Part shown: one piece after another, positions 32,606 through 41,948 of the stretch | Layout: the number at the start of each line of letters is the position of its first letter | Position numbering within the stretch: the first letter of the stretch is position 1 | Assembly (NCBI RefSeq): GCF_022809775.1 | Contig: NZ_CP094380.1 | Span: 2,033,001 to 2,097,000, forward strand | Reading direction: 5' to 3' | DNA: 64,000 nucleotides | Source of the DNA: Pseudodesulfovibrio tunisiensis | GTDB taxonomy: Bacteria; Desulfobacterota; Desulfovibrionia; Desulfovibrionales; Desulfovibrionaceae | Program-made: the position numbers and the translations under genes | Notes under the pieces: model-generated | Seen by the model: the letters and a program-made list of their open reading frames with translations, nothing else | What the model was told of the DNA's origin: nothing | Databases searched by the model: none

Positions 32606-33907
32606 ATGAACCGCATCATGCGCAAATTCATCAAGGAAAAAATCCTCGCCGACAAACTCGCCGTGGTTGTGGGTGCGGGCCGCTCCGGTCTGGCCGCAGC
32701 CCGGCTGCTCTGCGTGCTGGGCGCGACCGTGCGCGTGGTGGATGCCAACGACACGCTTGATCCGTCCATTGTCAACGACATCGCGGGCGACATCGAACTC
32801 CAGACCGGCAGGCACTCCCCGGCCCAGTTCGCGGACGCGGACATCGTGGTGCTTTCCCCGGGCGTGCCCGTGAAAAGACTGGAGCCGTTCCTGAAGGATG
32901 TACCCGCACGCAAGATCGTGGCCGAACTGGAACTGGCCTCCTGGTTCATCGAAGCCCCGGTCCTTGCCGTGACCGGCTCCAATGGCAAGACCACGACCAC
33001 CACGCTGATCAGCGAAATTCTGGAGAAATCCGGACTGCGTACATTCACCGGTGGCAACATCGGCACGCCCCTGTGCGAATATCTGCTGGACATGGAGCCC
33101 GTGGACGTGATCGTGCTGGAGGTTTCCAGCTTCCAGCTCCAGAACTGCCGCCTGTTCAAGCCGCATGTCGGCCTGTTCCTGAACCTCGCGCCCAACCATC
33201 TGGATTATCATGAGGACATGGAGGAGTATCTCCATGCCAAACTCAATTTGTTTGCCCACATGAACGAATCGGATGCGGCCCTGCTGCACGAAAGCCTGCG
33301 CCCCGTGCTTGAGGGCCGCGACATCACGCGCGCCCGAATGGAATGGTTCGGCCCCACGGACCGGTTCGAGGCCCCGCATCTGCTCGGCGAGCACAACAGG
33401 TCCAACGTGGAAGCCGCGTGGCAGGCCGTGCGCCGCTTCGGCGTGACCGAGGAACAGGCAGCCGAGGCCATCCGCGAATTCAAGCCCCTTGCCCACCGCA
33501 TCGAACCCGTGGGCGAAAAGGGCGACGTGCTGTTCGTGGACGATTCCAAGGCCACGACGCTGGAAGCCGTGGTCGCTGCGGTCAGGAGTTTCGACCGCCC
33601 GGTACGGCTGCTCATGGGCGGCGTGTTCAAGGGCGGCGACGTGGCCGCACTGGCCCGCGACGTCAAGGATCACGTCAGAAGCGTGGCCCTGTTCGGCGCG
33701 AGCCGCGAGGTGTTCGAACCCGAACTCGCCAAGATGTTTCCCGTGTCCTGGGACGCGACCCTTGATCTGGCCGTGAAGCGGCTGTACGCGGACGCGAATC
33801 CCGGCGACGTGATCCTGCTTTCCCCGGGCACGTCCAGCTTCGACCTGTATTCCGGCTATGCCCAGCGCGGCAACCACTTCCAGAGCGTGGTGGAGGAACT
33901 TGCATGA
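32606..33907 (+). CDS. murD: UDP-MurNAc-L-alanine:D-glutamate ligase MurD
   Basis: The 433-residue ligase has an N-terminal Rossmann domain (AVVVGAGRSGLAAA), the P-loop GSNGKTTTT at 124-132, NHLDYHEDMEEY, HRIEPVGEKGDVLFVDDSKAT, and SPGTSSFDLYSGYAQRG at the end. It adds D-glutamate to the precursor in the cytoplasm. GAGG lies upstream of ATG 32606, and the stop overlaps ftsW. Confidence 0.95.
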   Translation: MNRIMRKFIKEKILADKLAVVVGAGRSGLAAARLLCVLGATVRVVDANDTLDPSIVNDIAGDIELQTGRHSPAQFADADIVVLSPGVPVKRLEPFLKDVPARKIVAELELASWFIEAPVLAVTGSNGKTTTTTLISEILEKSGLRTFTGGNIGTPLCEYLLDMEPVDVIVLEVSSFQLQNCRLFKPHVGLFLNLAPNHLDYHEDMEEYLHAKLNLFAHMNESDAALLHESLRPVLEGRDITRARMEWFGPTDRFEAPHLLGEHNRSNVEAAWQAVRRFGVTEEQAAEAIREFKPLAHRIEPVGEKGDVLFVDDSKATTLEAVVAAVRSFDRPVRLLMGGVFKGGDVAALARDVKDHVRSVALFGASREVFEPELAKMFPVSWDATLDLAVKRLYADANPGDVILLSPGTSSFDLYSGYAQRGNHFQSVVEELA

Positions 33908-35022
33908 GTCGAAAGCTCAATTCCGTCATGACCGCGCCCGGGCGCATGGACCACTGGCTCCTGCTGGCAACGCTGTTGCTCGGCGGGTTCGGCCTGATCA
34001 TGGTCCTGTCCTCGTCCGGCATCATGGCCGAGCACTACTTCGACGACAAGTACCACTTCTTCCGCCGCCAGCTCGCGTTCACCGGCGTGGGGCTGTCAGC
34101 CATGGTCGTGTGCATGCAGCTTCCCAAGAAGGTGCTGTACGGCCTGACCTATCTCTGGGTGGCCGGGGCCATGATCCTGCTGGGCCTGACCCTGTCGCCC
34201 CTCGGCCTGAACATCAATGGCGCGAGCCGCTGGCTCCGGCTCGGCCCCGTGAACATCCAGCCCCTTGAATTCGCCAAGGTGGCCCTGATCTTCTATCTGG
34301 CCTATTTCTTCGCGCACAAGCAGGACATGGTGAAAACCTTTTCCGTGGGCTTTCTGCCCCCGTTCATCGTCACGGGCATGTTCTGCGGCCTGCTCCTGCT
34401 CCAGCCGGACTTCGGCGGCGCCGTGATGCTGGCCGGGCTGCTCTTCTTCATGTGCGCGGCAGGCGGAACCCGACTCAGCTACCTGCTGCTTTCCCTGATC
34501 TTCGCGGGCGGCGCAGGCTGGCTGCTCATTTCGTCCTCGCCCTACCGCTTCAAGCGGTGGACCGCATTTCTGGACCCGTTCGCCTCGGCCCAGAACGAAG
34601 GCTATCAGCTGGTCCAGTCCCTGTACGCCTTCGGCTCCGGTCAGATATGGGGTACCGGGCTGGGTGCGGGCAAACAGAAGCTGCTGTTCCTGCCCGAGGC
34701 GCACAACGACTTCATCATGGCCGTGGTGGGCGAGGAACTCGGCTTCGTGGGCCTGTCCATGATCTTCGTGCTCATCGGCTTCTTCCTGTACCGTGCCTTT
34801 CGCGTGGCACTGAAGCAGGAGGAGCTTCAGGACCGGTTCACGGCGTTCGGCATGACCCTGATTCCGGCTCTGGGTTTCGTGCTCAATCTGGCCGTGGTCC
34901 TCGGCACGGTGCCGCCCAAGGGCGTGGCCATGCCGTTCGTGAGCTACGGCGGGTCCAACCTGACCATTTCATTCATCTGCGCAGGCATCCTGCTGAACCT
35001 TTCCCGGGGGGCAAAGGCATGA
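33904..35022 (+). CDS. ftsW: Septal peptidoglycan glycosyltransferase FtsW
   Basis: The 372-residue SEDS protein has ten membrane helices. Typical segments are LNINGASRWLRLGPVNIQP, LEFAKVALIFYLA, LLQPDFGGAVML, GAGKQKLLFLPEAHNDFI with the catalytic loop, and PFVSYGGSNL. It polymerises lipid II together with the FtsI encoded in the same cluster. Both ends overlap neighbouring genes by four bases. Confidence 0.95.
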   Translation: MSRKLNSVMTAPGRMDHWLLLATLLLGGFGLIMVLSSSGIMAEHYFDDKYHFFRRQLAFTGVGLSAMVVCMQLPKKVLYGLTYLWVAGAMILLGLTLSPLGLNINGASRWLRLGPVNIQPLEFAKVALIFYLAYFFAHKQDMVKTFSVGFLPPFIVTGMFCGLLLLQPDFGGAVMLAGLLFFMCAAGGTRLSYLLLSLIFAGGAGWLLISSSPYRFKRWTAFLDPFASAQNEGYQLVQSLYAFGSGQIWGTGLGAGKQKLLFLPEAHNDFIMAVVGEELGFVGLSMIFVLIGFFLYRAFRVALKQEELQDRFTAFGMTLIPALGFVLNLAVVLGTVPPKGVAMPFVSYGGSNLTISFICAGILLNLSRGAKA

Positions 35023-36110
35023 CCGCGCTCTCCAGACTCGTCATCACCACCGGGGGAACCGGGGGACACGTGTTCCCCGCACTTGCCGTGGCCGAGGAAA
35101 TCCGGCATCGCAACCCGGACGCGCGCATCCTGTTCCTTGGCGGCAGCGGACCGGAAGGCGACATGGCCCGGACACGCGGACTGGAATTTCGCGAACTCCC
35201 GGCAAAAGGCATCATGGGCCGAGGGCTCAAGGGAATGGTTCAGGGCATGGGCTGGGTCGGCAGAGGCGTGTGCCTTGCCCGGCGCGAACTGCGGCGCTTC
35301 CAGCCGGATGCGGTCATCGGTTTTGGCGGCTATGCGGGATTCTGCCCGGTGCTGGCCGCCCGGATAGCAAGCATTCCCTGCGCTGTACACGAGCAGAACT
35401 CCATGCCCGGCGCAGCCAACCGCATGCTCGGCAATTTCGCGAACACGATTTTCATTTCCTTCGGGAATGTGCACGGCGCATTCCCCGAGGCAAAGATTCG
35501 GCTCACTGGCAATCCGGTGCGGCGGGACATCGCGGAAACGGGTGCACTCCGCGCCGAACGCCAACGAGGCAGGCACGTGCTCGTGCTGGGTGGCAGTCAG
35601 GGAGCGCATCCCCTGAACACCACCGTGATCCAGGCACTGCCCGATCTCATGGCAGCCGGGATCACCCTGACCCACCAGACCGGTCCGGCCGATCTGGAAC
35701 AGGTGCGCCAAGCCTACCGGGAGGCTGGCGCGGACCCGGAACAGGTTCGGGATTTCATCGAGGACATGGCTTTCGAATACGCGCGGGCCGACCTTGCGGT
35801 CTGCCGCGCCGGAGCCACCACGGTATTCGAAGTGGCCGCAGCCGGGGTTCCCGCGATTTTCGTGCCGTTTCCCCAGGCCACGCACGACCATCAGACATTG
35901 AACGCAAAAGCCCTTGCAGACCGGGGAGCCGCGCGGCTCCTGCCCCAGTCCGAACTGGACCCGGGCTTGCTGGCGCGGGACGTGGCGGAACTGCTCCGCG
36001 ACCCGGAACAGCTCAAGGGCATGGAAACCGCGGCGCTCGGCTTTGCCCGCCCGGATGCGGCCTCCCGCATTGCGGACGGACTGGAAGCACTCTGCGCCAA
36101 GGTCGCATAA
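35019..36110 (+). CDS. murG: UDP-GlcNAc transferase MurG
   Basis: The 363-residue GT-B glycosyltransferase converts lipid I to lipid II. It has the N-terminal [54 protein letters not shown], and the donor site [20 protein letters not shown] with [14 protein letters not shown]. The start overlaps the ftsW stop. It acts on the inner face of the cytoplasmic membrane. Confidence 0.95.
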   Translation: MTALSRLVITTGGTGGHVFPALAVAEEIRHRNPDARILFLGGSGPEGDMARTRGLEFRELPAKGIMGRGLKGMVQGMGWVGRGVCLARRELRRFQPDAVIGFGGYAGFCPVLAARIASIPCAVHEQNSMPGAANRMLGNFANTIFISFGNVHGAFPEAKIRLTGNPVRRDIAETGALRAERQRGRHVLVLGGSQGAHPLNTTVIQALPDLMAAGITLTHQTGPADLEQVRQAYREAGADPEQVRDFIEDMAFEYARADLAVCRAGATTVFEVAAAGVPAIFVPFPQATHDHQTLNAKALADRGAARLLPQSELDPGLLARDVAELLRDPEQLKGMETAALGFARPDAASRIADGLEALCAKVA

Positions 36111-36123
36111 AGAGGATTTTTTC

Positions 36124-37557
36124 ATGGCAGCAGCACAGGGACCATATCTGACCGTAGGCGGCGAAGCCTGTCCGGCCATGCGCGCCAGAGTGAACAAGAT
36201 TCACATGGTGGGCATTGGCGGCTCGGGCATGAACGGCATTGCCGAAGTACTCATCAACATGGGCTTCACGGTCACGGGTTCGGACCTTTCCGCAGGCGCG
36301 GCAGTGAAACGGCTGGAAAAGCTGGGCGCAAACGTGTTCATCGGCCACGGCGCGGACAACGTGGACAAGGCCGACGTGCTCATCAAGTCCACGGCCATCC
36401 CGGACGACAATCCGGAACTGGTCGCAGCCCGGGAAATGGGCATTCCCATCATCCCGCGCGCCGAGATGCTGGCCGAGCTCATGCGTCTGCGCACAGGCGT
36501 GGCTGTCGCCGGAACCCACGGCAAGACCACGACCACGTCCCTGCTGGCCACCATGTTCACCGAGGCCGGGCTCGACCCCACCGTAATCATCGGCGGCAAA
36601 CTCAACACCTTCGGGTCCAACGCGCGCCTCGGTGAGGGCGACTACCTCATTGCCGAGGCCGACGAATCGGACGGCTCGTTCCTGCTGCTCTCGCCCATCA
36701 TTTCCGTGGTCACGAACGTGGACCGCGACCATCTGGATTTCTATGCGGACCAGGACGCCATCGACGATTCCTTCACCGCGTTCATGAACAAGATTCCGTT
36801 CTACGGCATGAACGTGGTCTGCGGCGACGACTCGGGCGTGCAACGGCTGCTGCCCAGAATCAAGCGCCCGTGCCTGACCTACGGACTCGGTCCGAAAAAC
36901 CGGCTGCGCGGCGAGATCATCAGCTCGCACCTGCGGAGCCTGTTCAAGGTCTATCTGGACGACGTGCTCTGGGGCGAATGCACCGTGGCCCAGCCCGGCA
37001 TGCACAACGTGCTCAACGCGCTGGCCGCCATCGGCGTGGGCCTCGAAGCCGGACTGGACAAGGACTCCATCCTGTCCGGACTGGCCAATTTCGGCGGCGT
37101 GGGCCGCAGGTTCGAACGCAAGGGCGAACGCGGCGGCGTGCTGGTCATCGACGACTACGGCCATCATCCGGCCGAAATCCGGGCCAACCTGCGCACGGCC
37201 CGGGCCTGCTATCCGGACCGCAGGCTGGTCGTGGCATTCCAGCCGCACCGTTTTTCCCGCACGCAGGCCCTGTTCGGCGAATTCTGCAAGGTGTTCACGG
37301 ACGCGGACCTGCTTCTGCTCACGGAAATCTACCCGGCCAGCGAATCCCCGATCCCGGGCGTGAACAGCATGTCCCTGGCCCACGGCATCAAGCAGGTCAG
37401 CGATACCAAGGTCAAGTTCTATGCGGATTTCGAGGAACTCAAGGCTGCACTGCCCGACGTACTGCAACCCGGCGACCTGTTCATGACGCAGGGCGCGGGC
37501 TCCATCTACACCGTGGGCGAGCACTGGCTCAATCTGGCACAGAAAAAGGACAAATAG
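36124..37557 (+). CDS. murC: UDP-MurNAc:L-alanine ligase MurC
   Basis: The 477-residue ligase has a Rossmann domain with [17 protein letters not shown], the P-loop [11 protein letters not shown] at 130-140, [22 protein letters not shown], and [14 protein letters not shown] and [13 protein letters not shown] in the C-terminal domain. It adds the first residue of the peptide stem. AGAGGA precedes ATG 36124. The N-terminus is about 20 residues longer than in short forms. Confidence 0.95.
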   Translation: MAAAQGPYLTVGGEACPAMRARVNKIHMVGIGGSGMNGIAEVLINMGFTVTGSDLSAGAAVKRLEKLGANVFIGHGADNVDKADVLIKSTAIPDDNPELVAAREMGIPIIPRAEMLAELMRLRTGVAVAGTHGKTTTTSLLATMFTEAGLDPTVIIGGKLNTFGSNARLGEGDYLIAEADESDGSFLLLSPIISVVTNVDRDHLDFYADQDAIDDSFTAFMNKIPFYGMNVVCGDDSGVQRLLPRIKRPCLTYGLGPKNRLRGEIISSHLRSLFKVYLDDVLWGECTVAQPGMHNVLNALAAIGVGLEAGLDKDSILSGLANFGGVGRRFERKGERGGVLVIDDYGHHPAEIRANLRTARACYPDRRLVVAFQPHRFSRTQALFGEFCKVFTDADLLLLTEIYPASESPIPGVNSMSLAHGIKQVSDTKVKFYADFEELKAALPDVLQPGDLFMTQGAGSIYTVGEHWLNLAQKKDK

Positions 37558-37566
37558 GATTTCACC

Positions 37567-38442
37567 ATGGCCCTGGAACGCATCGACAACCCCGCGTTGA
37601 GCGAACGCACCTCTCTCGGCTTCGGCGGCTGCGCCGCAGTGGAGCTGATCGTGCGCGAGGAAAACGACCTTGACGCGGTCGCCGACTTCCTGGGTCGAAA
37701 CGCGCTCCCTCCCTTCGTGCTGGGCCGGGGCACCAACCTGCTCGCCCGGAATGCGCGGCACGAGCTGGTCCTGCTTCGCGCAGGACTGCCCTCGTACCCG
37801 GACCGGATCGAGGAGCAGAACGGCAAGATCATTGTCCGCGCCGGGGCCGGCCTCAGGCTTCCGGGACTGCTGGGCTGGGCGCAGAAGGCCGGATTTTCCG
37901 GTCTGGAAGGCCTGACCGGCATCCCGGGTTCCGTGGGGGGGGCCGTCGCCATGAACGCAGGATCATACGGAGTGGAGTTCGGCGACGTGCTGACCCGCAT
38001 CCGCCTGTGGACCCCGGCGCAGGGACTTTTCTGGATGCACGCAGCGGACTGCGAGTTCGGATACCGCCATTTCGACCCGGGCTGTGGCAAGGCCCTGATC
38101 TGGGAAGTGGAACTGGCGCTGGACGAGGCTTCATCCAGAAGCGTGCACAAGGCCATGAAGCAGGCCTATGCCCAAAAACGCAAAACCCAGCCCGTGACCG
38201 CGAAAAGCGCGGGCTGCGTGTTCAGAAACCCCGAAGGGGACAGCGCGGGCAGGCTTCTGGACAAGGCGGGCTTCCGGGGCGCGAGACTGGGAGGCGTGGG
38301 CTTTTCCGAGATGCACGCAAACTTTCTGGTCAACATGGGAAACGGCACCGGCGAGGAGGCTTTGGAGCTGATGGACCAGGCCCGCATGCGGGTCCGGGAA
38401 CTCTTTGGCGTGAATCTGGAAACGGAGGTCATCATCCTGTGA
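37567..38442 (+). CDS. murB: UDP-N-acetylenolpyruvylglucosamine reductase MurB
   Basis: The 291-residue flavoenzyme makes UDP-MurNAc. It has LSERTSLGFGGCAAVEL, the FAD-binding LGRGTNLLARN, GLEGLTGIPGSVGGAVAMNAG with a G8 DNA run that stays in frame, and SAGCVFRNPEGDSAGRLLDKAG, which contains the catalytic region of the short type II MurB. The stop overlaps the GTG start of ftsQ. Confidence 0.94.
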   Translation: MALERIDNPALSERTSLGFGGCAAVELIVREENDLDAVADFLGRNALPPFVLGRGTNLLARNARHELVLLRAGLPSYPDRIEEQNGKIIVRAGAGLRLPGLLGWAQKAGFSGLEGLTGIPGSVGGAVAMNAGSYGVEFGDVLTRIRLWTPAQGLFWMHAADCEFGYRHFDPGCGKALIWEVELALDEASSRSVHKAMKQAYAQKRKTQPVTAKSAGCVFRNPEGDSAGRLLDKAGFRGARLGGVGFSEMHANFLVNMGNGTGEEALELMDQARMRVRELFGVNLETEVIIL

Positions 38443-39275
38443 GCACCGCGACCCTGAACAAGACCGCCAAACTCCGTCTGGGCGGCGGCAAGAACAATGC
38501 CTACCGAGGGGGACGCAAGCGTCCGAGCGGCAATGGATCGCCCACGGGCTGGATCGTGGTCCGCCGCATCCTGATCATCTGGCTCACTCTGGCCGTGCTC
38601 GCGGCCCTGAGTGTGGGCCTGCTCTATGGATACAGACTGGCCACCACGCATCCGTTCTTCGGCCTGACCTCCATCACGGTGGAGGGCAACCAGCGACTGA
38701 CCAGAGGCCACATCCTCAAGACGGGCGACGTGAGCCTCGGCCTGAACAGTCTGGACATGAACGTGGCCGAGGTCGAGGAAAAGCTCTTCCGCGACCCGTG
38801 GATCAAGGCCGCCACCGTGCGCCGCGAACTACCCAACAGGCTCTGGATCGGCGTGACCGAAAAGGTGCCCGCATTCTGGGTGCGGCAGGGCAACGGCCTC
38901 TACTATGCGGATGCCGAAGGCAGGGTCATCGCGCCCGTGCATCCCGGGGACACGGAATCCCTGCCCATGCTGGCCGTTGCACGGGAGGACGAAGCCGTCG
39001 GCAGCCTGCTCTCCTCGTTTCTGGGCAAGATCGGCAACGGCGAAATCCCCATCTCGCAGGAACAGATAGCCTGGATGCGCGTGAATCAGGGCGGAGAGTT
39101 CGAAATATTTCTGGACGGCAGGAATCTCACGCTGCGCATGGACGCGGACATGTGGGAAATCCAGCTGCACCGCATCAAGACGGTCTGGAGAGACCTGATG
39201 GAGCGGGGAGAATTCGCAAACGCGGCCTCGATCACGGCTGCGGGCGACAAGGTCTGGGTAATCAGGCGCGGCTAA
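38439..39275 (+). CDS. ftsQ: Division protein FtsQ
   Basis: The 278-residue protein begins with GTG at 38439, ten bases after GGAGG and overlapping the murB stop (GTGA). A basic cytoplasmic tail (residues 1-43) is followed by one membrane helix (about 44-65), a POTRA domain starting FFGLTSITVEGNQRLTRGHIL, and an FtsQ domain with DPWIKAATVRRELPNRLWIGV. It connects FtsL/FtsB with other divisome proteins in the periplasm. Confidence 0.9.
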   Translation: MSTATLNKTAKLRLGGGKNNAYRGGRKRPSGNGSPTGWIVVRRILIIWLTLAVLAALSVGLLYGYRLATTHPFFGLTSITVEGNQRLTRGHILKTGDVSLGLNSLDMNVAEVEEKLFRDPWIKAATVRRELPNRLWIGVTEKVPAFWVRQGNGLYYADAEGRVIAPVHPGDTESLPMLAVAREDEAVGSLLSSFLGKIGNGEIPISQEQIAWMRVNQGGEFEIFLDGRNLTLRMDADMWEIQLHRIKTVWRDLMERGEFANAASITAAGDKVWVIRRG

Positions 39276-39336
39276 CGTCGGACACGGCGGAACCGGCGCA
39301 ACAGGGAATACGGGAATAGAGGAAAAGGAGACGACA

Positions 39337-40572
39337 ATGGCCAAAAACGATCTCATCGTGGGCCTGGACGTGGGAACCACCAAGATCTGCACGGTCGTGG
39401 GCGAGCCCACGGAAACCGGGGTTGACATCATCGGCATCGGCACCGCGCCGTCCACCGGCCTGCGCCGCGGCGTGGTGGTCAACATCGAAAAGACCGTGCA
39501 GTGCATAAAGAAGGCGCTTGAGGATGCCGAACTCATGGCGGGCTGCGACATCCGCACCGTGTACGCGGGCATTGCGGGCAGCCACATTCAGGGCTTCAAC
39601 AGTCACGGGGTCATCGCGGTCAAGGGCGGCGAGGTCACCCAGCGCGACGTGGACCGTGTCATCGAGGCGGCCAAGGCCATTGCCATTCCCATGGATCGCG
39701 AGGTATTGCATACCCTGCCTCAGGAATTCATCGTCGACGATCAGCGCGGCATCGCCGATCCGCTGGGCATGGCCGGGGTACGGCTCGAGGTCAAGGTGCA
39801 CATCGTGACCGGTGCGGTCACGTCCGCCCAGAACATCATCCGCTCCTGCAACCGCTCCGGGCTGGATGTGTCCAACATCGTGCTGGAGTCTCTTGCCTCG
39901 TCCAAGGCCGTGCTCTCTCCCGAGGAACGGGAAATCGGCGTGGCCCTCGTGGATGTGGGCGGCGGCACCACGGACATCGCCATCTTTTCCAAGGATTCCA
40001 TCAAGCACACCTCGGTGCTCGCGCTGGGCGGTCACAACCTGACCAACGACATCGCCTACGGCCTGCGCACCCCCATGGTGGCTGCCGAAAAGATCAAGAT
40101 GGATTACGGCTGCGCCATGGCCGATCTGGTCACCAATGACGAGATCATCGAGGTGCCGAGCGTGGGCGGACGCGATTCGCGCAAGATGTCCAAACGCGTG
40201 CTGGCCGAGATATGCGAGCCGAGATGCGAGGAAATCCTCGCGCTGGTGGATCAGGAACTCATCAAGTCCGGGTTCAAGAACATGATCGCGGCTGGCGTGG
40301 TGCTCACTGGTGGCACCTGCCTGATCGACGGCATGCAGGAGCTCGCGGAACAGATTTTCGACCTTCCGGTGCGCATCGGATTCCCTGACGAGGGAATCGG
40401 CGGGCTCACCGAAGAGGTCCACAGCCCCAAGTTCGCCACGGCCGTGGGTTTGCTGCTCCACGGTGCGGAAGAGGAAGGCGGACGCAGAGTCCGGCCCTTC
40501 AAGATTCGCGACGACTCGGGGTTCGACCGCATCCTGTCCAGAATGAAGAAGTGGTTTACCGACATCGCCTAG
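39337..40572 (+). CDS. ftsA: Division protein FtsA
   Basis: The 411-residue actin-like ATPase has LIVGLDVGTTKICTVVGE at the N-terminus, the phosphate-2 motif VDVGGGTTDIAIF near 205, GGHNLTNDIA, and VLTGGTCLIDGMQELA near 320. Its C-terminus FDRILSRMKKWFTDI is the amphipathic membrane-targeting helix that anchors FtsZ filaments. AAAGGAG lies upstream of ATG 39337. Confidence 0.95.
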   Translation: MAKNDLIVGLDVGTTKICTVVGEPTETGVDIIGIGTAPSTGLRRGVVVNIEKTVQCIKKALEDAELMAGCDIRTVYAGIAGSHIQGFNSHGVIAVKGGEVTQRDVDRVIEAAKAIAIPMDREVLHTLPQEFIVDDQRGIADPLGMAGVRLEVKVHIVTGAVTSAQNIIRSCNRSGLDVSNIVLESLASSKAVLSPEEREIGVALVDVGGGTTDIAIFSKDSIKHTSVLALGGHNLTNDIAYGLRTPMVAAEKIKMDYGCAMADLVTNDEIIEVPSVGGRDSRKMSKRVLAEICEPRCEEILALVDQELIKSGFKNMIAAGVVLTGGTCLIDGMQELAEQIFDLPVRIGFPDEGIGGLTEEVHSPKFATAVGLLLHGAEEEGGRRVRPFKIRDDSGFDRILSRMKKWFTDIA

Positions 40573-40682
40573 CAAGGCGGCAAAACGCTCATCAGGCGGA
40601 CGGACTCATCGGCTTCGGCCACGGGCAATAGGCTGCGTGTCCATGACCCGGCCGCCATACAGGGAAACAGAGGAGGGACAAC

Positions 40683-41939
40683 ATGGAGTATTTTGAAATC
40701 GAGCACGACACCAACGCCAAGATCAAGGTCGTTGGCTGCGGCGGCGGCGGTGGGAACGCCGTCAACAACATGATTCAATCCGCGCTCAAGGGCGTGCAGT
40801 TCATTGTGTGCAACACGGATTGTCAGGACATCCACAAATCCTTGGCCGAAAACAAGATTCAGCTTGGCGAGAAGCTGACCAAGGGGCTGGGCGCTGGCGC
40901 GAATCCCGAAATCGGACGCAACGCCTGCCTCGAATCCGTGGATCAGGTGCGTGCGGCTCTGGAAGGCGCGGACATGGTCTTCATCACCGCAGGCATGGGC
41001 GGCGGCACTGGCACGGGCTCGGCTCCGGTCGTGGCGGACATTGCCAAGGAACTGGGCGCGCTCACGGTCGCCGTGGTCACCAAGCCCTTCTACTTCGAAG
41101 GCCGCCGCCGGTTGCAGCAGGCCGAGGAAGGCATTCGGGAACTTTCCAGCTCCGTGGATTCCATCATCACCATTCCCAATGACCGCCTGCTTCAGCTCGC
41201 GGCCAAGAAGGCCTCCTTTTCCGACATGCTGAAAAAGGCGGACGAGGTCCTGTACTACGGCGTCAAGGGCATCGCGGACCTCATCACCGTGCATGGCCTG
41301 ATCAACCTCGACTTTGCCGACGTCAAGGCAGTCATGGGCTCCTCGGGCATGGCCCTGATGGGCACGGGCATCGCCACCGGCGAATCCCGCTCCAAGGAAG
41401 CAGCCATGAAGGCCATCACCAGCCCCCTGCTCGAAGACGTGTCCATCGAGGGCGCCAAGGGCGTGCTGATCAACATCACCTGCGGCCCGGACATGCTCAT
41501 CGACGAGGTCTCGGAAGCCGCGGACATCATTTACAAGGAAGCCGACCCGGATGCGGAAATCTTCTTCGGCACCGTGTTCGACCCGGATGCAGGCGATGAA
41601 ATGCGCATCACCGTCATCGCCACGGGCATCGAACATGCGGCCGAGGAACCCGAACCCGCGCTGAGCAAGGCCGAACAGCAGAAGCTGCTCCTGCTCGGAC
41701 CCCGCGGCATGGGCCAGGGCCGTCAGGCCTCGCGCCGTCCCGGGCACCAGCAGGTCATCGACAATGACACCAATATTCCGGCCTACCTGCGCAAGGCAGC
41801 CAACGAGGGCTCGACCGAGGCGGAAATGCCCCAGCCCAAGCTGGGCCGCCGCGCTGTTGCCGGACCGGGAGATGAAGAGTTCATCTTCGAGGAAGACAAC
41901 CTCGATGTTCCGGCCTTCATCCGCAAAAATGCCGACTAG
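40683..41939 (+). CDS. ftsZ: Division GTPase FtsZ
   Basis: The 418-residue tubulin homologue has the nucleotide-binding [14 protein letters not shown] near residue 18, the tubulin signature [10 protein letters not shown] at 106-115, [14 protein letters not shown] and NVDFADV-like [11 protein letters not shown] variable linker (about 330-400) precedes the C-terminal tail [12 protein letters not shown], the docking peptide for FtsA. GAGGAGGG precedes the start. A 110-base gap separates it from ftsA and may hold a separate promoter. Confidence 0.96.
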   Translation: MEYFEIEHDTNAKIKVVGCGGGGGNAVNNMIQSALKGVQFIVCNTDCQDIHKSLAENKIQLGEKLTKGLGAGANPEIGRNACLESVDQVRAALEGADMVFITAGMGGGTGTGSAPVVADIAKELGALTVAVVTKPFYFEGRRRLQQAEEGIRELSSSVDSIITIPNDRLLQLAAKKASFSDMLKKADEVLYYGVKGIADLITVHGLINLDFADVKAVMGSSGMALMGTGIATGESRSKEAAMKAITSPLLEDVSIEGAKGVLINITCGPDMLIDEVSEAADIIYKEADPDAEIFFGTVFDPDAGDEMRITVIATGIEHAAEEPEPALSKAEQQKLLLLGPRGMGQGRQASRRPGHQQVIDNDTNIPAYLRKAANEGSTEAEMPQPKLGRRAVAGPGDEEFIFEEDNLDVPAFIRKNAD

Positions 41940-41948
41940 GGACGACTT

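Noticed and set aside
36013..37761. A 582-codon open frame antisense to murC
   Set aside because: High GC content keeps antisense frames open; the plus-strand MurC has all family motifs and the antisense product resembles nothing.
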